DNA from: an uncultured Clostridia bacterium
Lineage (GTDB): Bacteria; Bacillota_A; Clostridia; Christensenellales; CAG-138
Direction: 5' to 3'
Length of the DNA stretch: 11,959 nt
Assembly (NCBI GenBank): GCA_946539625.1
Contig: CAMNHT010000019.1
Span: forward strand, 1-11,959
A program made the translations under genes and the position numbers. Positions 6,825-11,959 of the stretch are shown in pieces. Each line of letters opens with the position of its first letter. Within the stretch, counting starts at the first letter, position 1. The notes under the pieces were generated by a model. That model had not been told where the DNA came from and did no database searches. It was given only the letters and a program-made list of their open reading frames with translations.

Positions 6825-7658
6825 ATGCTGCATATCGGATGTCATCTGTCGCCGTCCGACGGACTTCTTAAAATGGCAAAGACCGCATCGGAGCTCGGCG
6901 CGGATACGTTTCAGTTCTTTTCGAGAAACCCGCGGGGCGGCAGAGCGAAGGCGCCGGACGAGGCGGACGCGGGTGCAATGCGCGTATATCTGAACGAAAA
7001 CGGCTTTGCGCCCGTGCTTGTGCACGCGCCGTATACGCTGAATCCGTGTGCCGAAAAACCGGAAGTCGCGCAGTTCGCGGAATTGTGCATGCGCGAGGAC
7101 CTCATGCGATGCACCGCGATGAAGACGCCGTTCTATAACTTCCATCCGGGCTCGCACGTCGGACAGGGGATCGCGATCGGGATCGAAAAGACGGCAGCGC
7201 TTTTGAACCGCATCCTCGACGATTCGACCGATACGACCGTGCTGATCGAAACGATGGCGGGGCAAGGCAGCGAGATCGGCAGCACGTTCGAAGAGGTGAA
7301 AGCGATCATCGACGGTACGGAACGGAACGCGCGCGTCGGCGTCTGCCTTGATACCTGCCATGTGTTCGCGGCGGGATACGATATCGTCAACGACCTCGAC
7401 GGTGTTCTCACGCAATTCGACCGCGTGATCGGGCTCGACCGATTGAAGTTTATTCATCTGAACGACTCAAAGTTCGAATGCGGACGGCACAAGGACCGCC
7501 ACGCGGCGATCGGCGAAGGATTGATCGGGCTCGAGGGCGTCAGGCGAATCGTGAACCACCCCGCGTTGAAAGACCTGCCGTTCTGCCTCGAAACACCGCA
7601 TGAAAAGCTTTCCGAATATGCGGACGAGATTCGGCTTACAAGGGGGATGACCGAATGA
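6825..7658 (+). CDS. nfo: Endonuclease IV (AP endonuclease, Nfo)
   Basis: A 277-residue protein of normal Nfo length, starting MLHIGCHLSPSDGLLKMA with GGGGGAA at 6816–6822 as ribosome binding site. All nine ligands of the trinuclear zinc centre can be placed by comparison with E. coli Nfo: His67 (VHAPYTLN), His107 (FHPGSHVG), Glu142 (IETMAGQGSEIG), Asp176 and His179 (CLDTCHVFAAGYD), His211 (HLNDSK), Asp224 and His226 (DRHAAIGEG), Glu256 (LETPHE). The enzyme cuts DNA 5' to abasic sites and removes blocked 3' ends in base excision repair. In Bacillus, Nfo is made in the forespore and repairs spore DNA, which fits the divergent SASP genes. It is the first gene of a coupled operon, and its stop overlaps the next start as ATGA. 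Confidence 0.97.
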   Translation: MLHIGCHLSPSDGLLKMAKTASELGADTFQFFSRNPRGGRAKAPDEADAGAMRVYLNENGFAPVLVHAPYTLNPCAEKPEVAQFAELCMREDLMRCTAMKTPFYNFHPGSHVGQGIAIGIEKTAALLNRILDDSTDTTVLIETMAGQGSEIGSTFEEVKAIIDGTERNARVGVCLDTCHVFAAGYDIVNDLDGVLTQFDRVIGLDRLKFIHLNDSKFECGRHKDRHAAIGEGLIGLEGVRRIVNHPALKDLPFCLETPHEKLSEYADEIRLTRGMTE

Positions 7659-8824
7659 ATCCGAACCTTGTTTCGATCGTCCCGTGTGAGACGTATGCGC
7701 CCGACGCGTGCGAAGCGGCGCTCGACGCGGTGCTGGAACCGCTCGGCGGTCTCGAGTGGGTTCGTCCCGGCATGCGGATCGGGATCAAGGCAAACCTCGT
7801 GTCCGGCGCAAAGCCCGAAAAAGCCGTTACCACGCATCCGACGCTTTTGGCGGCTCTCAGCAGGCTTCTCATTGCGCGCGGCGCGTCGGTCGTGATCGGC
7901 GACAGCCCGGGCAACCTCTTTAACGCCGCGGTGCTGAACCGCGTCTACGCGCTTTCGGAGCTCGATGAAGCCGAAAAAGTCGGCGCGGAGCTGAACCGCG
8001 ATTTCTCCGAGAAGGACGGATATTTCGAGAACGCCGTGCAGGCGAAGCGCTTTACCTATACGGGCTGGCTGGACGGCTGCGACGCGATCATCAACTGCTG
8101 CAAGCTGAAATCGCACGGCATGATGAGCCTTTCCGCGGCGGCAAAGAACCTGTTCGGCACGATCCCAGGCACGATGAAGCCGGAATATCACTATCGCTTC
8201 CCGAATCCGAACGACTTTGCAGACATGATCGTCGACCTCGATGAATACTGGAAACCGGTCCTTCACATCTGCGACGCGGTCACGGCAATGGAAGGCAACG
8301 GACCGACGCAGGGAACGCCGAAGCACGTCGGCTGCCTCATCGCGTCGAAGAATCCGCATCACCTGGACGTGCTCGCGGCAACGCTGATCGGGCTGGAACC
8401 CAAGGACGTACCGACGATCGCGGCGGCGATCCGGCGAGACCTTGCGCCGGAATCGGTGGAAAAACTCGAGGTCGCGGGGGATTGGAAAGCTTTTTTGCAG
8501 GACGATTTCGATGTGATCCGAAACCGCAACAGCATTCTGTTCGTCGGCGGGGACAACGTCTTCGGCAAAGCGGTGCAGGGGGTCATGAATGCCTGTCTGG
8601 CGTCAAAGCCGAAGGTGAAAACGCGCGCGTGCATCGGGTGCGGCAAGTGCCGCGACATCTGCCCGGCGCATACGATCGCGATCCATAACAAAAAGGCGGT
8701 CATCGACCGCAGACACTGTATCAAATGTTTCTGCTGTCAGGAGTTCTGCCCGGTCGGCGCGATGCGCGTGCACCGTTCGCCGGTGGCAAAGCTTTTGACA
8801 CACGGAAAGGAGAGCATGAAATGA
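7655..8824 (+). CDS. DUF362 protein with C-terminal 2x[4Fe-4S] ferredoxin domain
   Basis: A 389-residue protein. The N-terminal two thirds is a DUF362 domain, recognisable from GMRIGIKANLVSGAKPEKA, TTHPTLLAALSRLLIARGA, VVIGDSPG and the AIINCCKLKSHGMMSLSAAAKNLFG segment. The C-terminus carries two complete 4Fe-4S motifs: CxxCxxCxxxCP with Cys326, 329, 332 and 336, and again with Cys355, 358, 361 and 365 (an extra Cys360 sits inside the second). No signal peptide or membrane segment is visible, so it should be a cytosolic electron-transfer or iron-sulfur protein. DUF362 has no established biochemical function. It is coupled by ATGA overlaps to nfo upstream and to the zinc-binding lipoprotein gene downstream, so it is made together with DNA repair and metal uptake proteins. 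Partner and substrate are unknown. Confidence 0.92.
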   Translation: MNPNLVSIVPCETYAPDACEAALDAVLEPLGGLEWVRPGMRIGIKANLVSGAKPEKAVTTHPTLLAALSRLLIARGASVVIGDSPGNLFNAAVLNRVYALSELDEAEKVGAELNRDFSEKDGYFENAVQAKRFTYTGWLDGCDAIINCCKLKSHGMMSLSAAAKNLFGTIPGTMKPEYHYRFPNPNDFADMIVDLDEYWKPVLHICDAVTAMEGNGPTQGTPKHVGCLIASKNPHHLDVLAATLIGLEPKDVPTIAAAIRRDLAPESVEKLEVAGDWKAFLQDDFDVIRNRNSILFVGGDNVFGKAVQGVMNACLASKPKVKTRACIGCGKCRDICPAHTIAIHNKKAVIDRRHCIKCFCCQEFCPVGAMRVHRSPVAKLLTHGKESMK

Positions 8825-9744
8825 AACGGCTTCTTACGCTGCTTTTATGCGCGGCGCTCGTTTTGTGCGCGCTTGCGTGCGATCAATCGCAACCGGACAG
8901 CGGCAAGCCGACCGTCGTGTGCACGATCTTTCCACAGTACGATTTTGTACGTCAAATCGCGGGCGACCGCGTGAACCTCGTGATGCTTTGCAAACCCGGC
9001 AGCGAGGTGCACGGCTTCGATCCGACGCTGTCCGAAATGTCCATGATCCTCGAATGCGATCTCTTTATCTATGTCGGCGGCGAAACCGACCGCTGGACGG
9101 AGGACCTTCTCCGCAAAAACGGCAAGGATCTGAACGCCGTTGCGCTCGTAGACCTTGTCGAGACCGTCGACGAGGAGCTTGTTCCCGGCATGCAGGGGGA
9201 GGCGGAGGACGAACCGGAAGCGGACGAGCACGTCTGGACAAGTCCGAAGAACGCCGTTCGCATCGTGGAGGGACTATGTGACGCGCTCTGCGCGCTTCTT
9301 CCGGATGAGGCGGACGCCATGCGAACGAATGCCGACGCATATGTGAAGGAGCTTGCATCGCTCGACAGCGATTTTCATGCGATGATGCAGACCGCGAAGC
9401 GCGGCACGGTCGTGTTTGCCGAACGCTTCCCGTTCCGGTACCTCTGCGACGATCTCGGGCTTCGGTATTACGCGGCACTGCCCGGCTGTTCCAGCAACGA
9501 GGAGGTCTCGCTTTCAACCGTGTCGTATCTCATTGACCGCGTCCGTGACGAACAGCTTCCGTACATATTCACGATCGAATTTTCGGACGGACGGATCGCG
9601 CATACGATCGCCGACGCGACCGGCTGCGGCGTGCTCGAGCTGCATTCGTGTCATAACGTAAGCCGCGCGGACTTCGAGGCGGGCATCACGTACCTCGATC
9701 TGATGCGGCAAAACCTTGCAAATCTTCAGAAGGCGGTGAATTGA
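8821..9744 (+). CDS. znuA: Zinc/manganese ABC transporter substrate-binding lipoprotein (ZnuA-like)
   Basis: A 307-residue protein starting at the ATG in the ATGA overlap, with AAAGGAG at 8807–8813; an upstream start at 8725 would run through the previous gene and spoil the signal peptide. MKRLLTLLLCAALVLCALAC is a lipoprotein signal with Cys20 the likely lipidated residue, although the -3 residue is Ala instead of Leu. Likely metal ligands of this cluster A-I binding-protein family are His64 (GSEVHGFDP), His137 (DEHVWTSPKNA), Glu201 (FAERFPFRYL) and Glu253 (EFSDGRIA). ZnuA of E. coli has a His at the third site; the [DE]RFPFRY type is common in clostridia as I recall. The loop before His137 is acidic (GEAEDEPEADE) and contains no histidine, unlike the His-rich loop of many ZnuA proteins. 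It captures the metal outside the membrane for the transporter that follows. Zinc is most likely, manganese possible. Confidence 0.9.
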   Translation: MKRLLTLLLCAALVLCALACDQSQPDSGKPTVVCTIFPQYDFVRQIAGDRVNLVMLCKPGSEVHGFDPTLSEMSMILECDLFIYVGGETDRWTEDLLRKNGKDLNAVALVDLVETVDEELVPGMQGEAEDEPEADEHVWTSPKNAVRIVEGLCDALCALLPDEADAMRTNADAYVKELASLDSDFHAMMQTAKRGTVVFAERFPFRYLCDDLGLRYYAALPGCSSNEEVSLSTVSYLIDRVRDEQLPYIFTIEFSDGRIAHTIADATGCGVLELHSCHNVSRADFEAGITYLDLMRQNLANLQKAVN

Positions 9745-10449
9745 ATGGCATTGCTGACGTTTGAAAGCGTGGGGCTCTCCTACGGGGGCGACAACGTCGC
9801 GCATGACGTGAGCTTTTCCGTGCAGGCGGGCGAGTTCTGGGGCATCGTCGGCGAAAACGGCTCCGGCAAAACAACGCTGATGAAGGCGCTTCTGGGTCTG
9901 ATCCCGTGCGCGTCCGGCAGGATCGTGATGGGCGAGGGATTGAAGCCCAATGAGATCGGGTATCTCCCGCAGCAAAGCACGATCCAGAAGGATTTTCCGG
10001 CGTCGGTCGGTGAAGTCGTGCTGTCCGGCACGATCGGCTGGCGCGGCATGAAGCCGTTTTACGGCAGGCGCGAACGTGAAACGGCACGCAAAAACATGGA
10101 TATGCTCGGGATCCTGCCGCTCGAAAAGCACAGCTATCAGGAGCTGTCCGGCGGACAGCAGCAGCGTGTGCTCTTGGCAAGAGCGCTCTGCGCCACGCGC
10201 AAGTGCCTCGTGCTCGACGAACCGACGACGGGGCTTGATCCGGTCGTCACGGCGGAGTTTTACCGGCTTCTGAACGACATCAACAAGCGCGGCATGACGA
10301 TCGTCATGGTCTCGCACGACATCGAGGAAGCGGTAAGAAGCTGCTCGCATATCCTGCACCTTTCCTGCCATCCGCTCTTTATCGGCACGGCGGCGGAATA
10401 TAAGAACAGTCCGATCGGACGGAAATATCTGAAGGAGACCGCGGTATGA
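9745..10449 (+). CDS. znuC: Zinc/manganese ABC transporter ATP-binding protein (ZnuC-like)
   Basis: A 234-residue ABC ATPase starting directly after the znuA stop (TGA-ATG, no gap). Motifs are intact: Walker A GENGSGKTT (36–44), Q-loop IGYLPQQS, signature LSGGQQQR (from 134), Walker B CLVLDEPTTGLD with Asp158 and Glu159, and the switch His191 in VSHDIEEA. It is of normal length for the metal-chelate importer ATPases and powers the membrane subunit encoded next. The next gene overlaps it by ATGA. No special regulatory extension is seen. The metal is inferred from the substrate-binding protein and the ABC-3 family permease. Confidence 0.95.
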   Translation: MALLTFESVGLSYGGDNVAHDVSFSVQAGEFWGIVGENGSGKTTLMKALLGLIPCASGRIVMGEGLKPNEIGYLPQQSTIQKDFPASVGEVVLSGTIGWRGMKPFYGRRERETARKNMDMLGILPLEKHSYQELSGGQQQRVLLARALCATRKCLVLDEPTTGLDPVVTAEFYRLLNDINKRGMTIVMVSHDIEEAVRSCSHILHLSCHPLFIGTAAEYKNSPIGRKYLKETAV

Positions 10450-11330
10450 TCGCTTCGTATTTTCAGAATATGCCGGATATCATGACCCGCGCGCTCGTCG
10501 TCGGCACGCTGGTGTCGCTGTGCGCAAGCTTACTCGGCGTGACGCTCGTTCTGAAGCGCTATTCGATGATCGGCGACGGCCTTTCTCACGTCGGTTTCGG
10601 CGCGCTGGCGATCGCAACGGTCCTGAACGTCGGAAACGCTTCGATGGCGGTTTCGCTGCCGATCGTGATGCTTGCGGCATTCGTGCTCATGTGGCTCACC
10701 GAAAAGCGGCGCATGCAGGGCGACGCCGCGATCGCGGTGCTTTCTACCGGCGCGATCGCGATCGGCACGCTTCTGTTCCGGTTCAGTGACAACCAGTATC
10801 AGGACATCTGCAATTCGCTGTTCGGCACGGCGTCGATGGCGCTTCTTTCCGACGCGGATATGTGGATCACGGTCGGCGTTTCCGTCGCGGTGCTGCTGCT
10901 GTTCATTCTGTTCTATACGCGGATCTTCAGCGTCACGTTCGACACGAACTTCGCGAAAGCCACCGGCGTGCACGTCGGCGTGTACAGCATGATGCTCGCG
11001 GCGCTGACCGCCGTGACCGTCGTGATCGGCATGAAGATGGTCGGCGCGATCATGGTATCGGGGCTCATCATCTTTCCGGCACTAAGTGCCATGCGCGTTG
11101 CGAAACAGTTCCGCACGGTCATGATCACATCCGCCGCGCTGTCGCTCGTCTGCTTCTTTGCGGGCTTCTTCCTGTCGCTTCTCATGGAAGCGCAGCCGGG
11201 TCCCGCGATCATAGCGGTGCATGTGCTGGCGTTTCTCATCTGCACGCTGATCGGCACTCTGAAAAACCGTATTCGCGCGCGCAAAAACCGCTCCATCGTC
11301 GTCGAACCGCCGTGCAGGGCGGAGCAATGA
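10446..11330 (+). CDS. znuB: Zinc/manganese ABC transporter permease (ZnuB-like, ABC-3 family)
   Basis: A 294-residue integral membrane protein beginning in the ATGA overlap with znuC. Family landmarks are LKRYSMIGDGLSHVGFGALA (36–55), which includes the coupling-helix region, GDAAIAVLSTGAIAIGTLLF, and GAIMVSGLIIFPALSA. Several clear hydrophobic spans are visible (for example MIASYFQN to VTLVL, WITVGVSVAVLLLFILF and ALSLVCFFAGFFLSLL), and the C-terminus is a short basic cytosolic tail. It forms the transmembrane channel of the importer with ZnuA and ZnuC, in the order znuA-znuC-znuB usual for this family. It ends the coupled operon; a hairpin with a T-tract lies about 40 bases downstream. Confidence 0.95.
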   Translation: MIASYFQNMPDIMTRALVVGTLVSLCASLLGVTLVLKRYSMIGDGLSHVGFGALAIATVLNVGNASMAVSLPIVMLAAFVLMWLTEKRRMQGDAAIAVLSTGAIAIGTLLFRFSDNQYQDICNSLFGTASMALLSDADMWITVGVSVAVLLLFILFYTRIFSVTFDTNFAKATGVHVGVYSMMLAALTAVTVVIGMKMVGAIMVSGLIIFPALSAMRVAKQFRTVMITSAALSLVCFFAGFFLSLLMEAQPGPAIIAVHVLAFLICTLIGTLKNRIRARKNRSIVVEPPCRAEQ

Positions 11331-11337
11331 CGGCGAT

Positions 11338-11400
11338 GCGGTCATGAATCGGCTTCGCCGTGCATTGCCCCGCGGACAGAAACGGACCCCGCGGTCATGA
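11338..11400 (+). repeat. Pair of GCGGTCATGA direct repeats after znuB
   Basis: GCGGTCATGA occurs at 11338–11347 and again at 11391–11400; both are followed by TCG, directly in the second copy and after one extra A in the first. The copies are 53 bases apart in the non-coding gap between znuB and mscL. Purpose unknown; they may be remnants of a local duplication. Confidence 0.4.
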
Positions 11401-11422
11401 TCGCATCTTGTCCGTATTTTTT
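11373..11422 (+). terminator. Probable terminator of the nfo–znu operon
   Basis: CGGACA (11373–11378) pairs with TGTCCG (11409–11414), which is followed by TA and six T (11417–11422). The interior can form a further small hairpin, GACC (11385–11388) with GGTC (11393–11396). The outer stem is short and the interior long, so this is weaker than the other two terminators in the window, but its position after the last operon gene and before a new promoter is right. Confidence 0.4.
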
Positions 11423-11442
11423 CTGTTGCCCTTTTCGGACAA
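11408..11442. repeat. 7-bp inverted repeat flanking the mscL -35 element
   Basis: TTGTCCG (11408–11414) is inverted as CGGACAA (11436–11442) with 21 bases between. The right arm lies in the spacer of the mscL promoter and the -35 hexamer is in the loop. The left arm is the same one that could pair with CGGACA at 11373 to form the upstream terminator, so the two structures are mutually exclusive. It could be an operator or coincidence. Confidence 0.35.
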
Positions 11443-11454
11443 CGGTGCTATAAT
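11426..11454 (+). promoter_or_regulatory. Extended -10 sigma-A-type promoter for mscL
   Basis: TTGCCC (11426–11431), a 17-base spacer, then TATAAT (11449–11454) preceded by TGC, an extended -10. The predicted start near 11461 leaves a leader of about 25 bases before the ATG at 11486. The layout matches the nfo promoter (TTG, 17 bases, TGn-TATAAT). It gives mscL transcription independent of the znu operon. Confidence 0.85.
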
Positions 11455-11485
11455 ATATTCTGTACTTTAATAAGGGGGTTTAAAC

Positions 11486-11959
11486 ATGAAAAAGTTCTTT
11501 TCCGATTTCAAAGCGTTTGCTTTGAAAGGCAACGTGGTCGACATGGCGGTCGGCGTCATCATCGGCGGCGCGTTCGGCGCGATCGTGACGTCTTTGATCA
11601 ACGACATCATCATGCCGCTTTTGGGTCTCATCATCAAGGCGGATTTCTCGACGTGGTTCATCCCGATGGGCGAAGTGCCGGAAGGTACGGCCATGACGGC
11701 GGACGCGCTCGCGGAAGCCGGTGTCTCCGTGTTCCATTACGGCAAGTTCATCTCCGCGATCGTCTACTTTATCCTGATCGCGCTCGCGATCTTTATCGTG
11801 GTCCGTGCACTCCGTAAGGCGGAGGAGAAGGCTGCTGAAATGAAAAAGAAGAAAGAGGAAGCGCCCGCGCCCGAGAAGAAGCCGCGTCTCTGCCCGTACT
11901 GCAAGCAGGAAGTTGCCGACGACGCGACCCGCTGCCCGCACTGCACCAGCGAGCTTCCG
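11486..11959 (+). CDS. mscL: Large-conductance mechanosensitive channel MscL with C-terminal zinc ribbon, 3' end outside the window
   Basis: The frame is open for 158 residues to the end of the window with no stop. The start has AAGGGGG at 11472–11478, seven bases upstream. The N-terminal amphipathic helix (MKKFFSDFKAFALKGN) and TM1 (about 17–45, with VVDMAVGVIIGGAFGAIVTS) are typical MscL; the outer loop spans about 50–87 and TM2 about 88–107. A charged, Lys/Glu-rich helix with an APAPEKKP linker (108–134) follows. The end is unusual: where E. coli MscL ends with a helix bundle (LLTEIRDLL), this protein has CPYC (136–139) and CPHC (150–153), a four-cysteine zinc ribbon ending in CTSELP. The channel releases solutes under hypo-osmotic shock. 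Similar zinc-ribbon tails occur, from memory, in other Gram-positive MscL proteins. The protein probably ends within a few residues of the window edge. Confidence 0.95.
   Translation, partial: MKKFFSDFKAFALKGNVVDMAVGVIIGGAFGAIVTSLINDIIMPLLGLIIKADFSTWFIPMGEVPEGTAMTADALAEAGVSVFHYGKFISAIVYFILIALAIFIVVRALRKAEEKAAEMKKKKEEAPAPEKKPRLCPYCKQEVADDATRCPHCTSELP

Noticed and set aside
7454..8362. Open frame of 302 codons on the minus strand
   Set aside because: It is antisense to nfo and the DUF362 gene, whose motifs are intact. High G+C removes stop codons in opposing frames, and the product is Arg-rich and featureless.

Overview
The window looks like chromosomal DNA from an uncultured, spore-forming member of the Clostridia (Bacillota). 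The evidence is two alpha/beta-type small acid-soluble spore proteins (SASPs) of clostridial style, an Asp23/Gls24–FakA–RecG gene order familiar from Firmicutes, strong AGGAGG ribosome binding sites, and a clostridial-type zinc importer. I see no tRNA, rRNA, CRISPR array, insertion sequence or phage gene. G+C seems to step up near 6.8 kb: hand-counted 60-base samples give about 50–60% to the left and 63–72% to the right.

Left block (1–6162, all plus strand): the 3' end of an alpha/beta hydrolase; a small NagB/6-phosphogluconolactonase-fold protein that has lost its catalytic residues; yebC; an Asp23/Gls24 protein; fakA (fatty acid kinase, TTG start); a compact terminator-like hairpin; and recG starting three bases after that hairpin's T-tract. 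A near-perfect bidirectional terminator closes recG.

Middle block (6175–6824): two tandem SASP genes on the minus strand converge on recG and diverge from nfo. The roughly 210-base divergent region holds a strong extended -10 promoter for nfo, with a 6-8-6 inverted repeat over its -35 element, and a weak sporulation-type promoter candidate facing the SASPs.

Right block (6825–11330, plus strand): a tightly coupled five-gene operon of nfo (the trinuclear-zinc AP endonuclease IV), a DUF362 protein with a two-cluster ferredoxin tail, and znuA-znuC-znuB, a complete zinc/manganese ABC importer. Every junction overlaps by 4 bases or abuts. After a probable terminator and a separate extended -10 promoter comes mscL, a mechanosensitive channel with a four-cysteine zinc ribbon on its cytoplasmic tail; it runs off the window.

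Two themes stand out. SASP genes (spore DNA protection) sit beside nfo (repair of abasic sites), with recG close by, so this may be a spore DNA-integrity neighbourhood. Zinc also recurs: a zinc-dependent nuclease is co-transcribed with a zinc importer and followed by a channel with a zinc-ribbon tail. Both themes are inferred from gene order and motifs.
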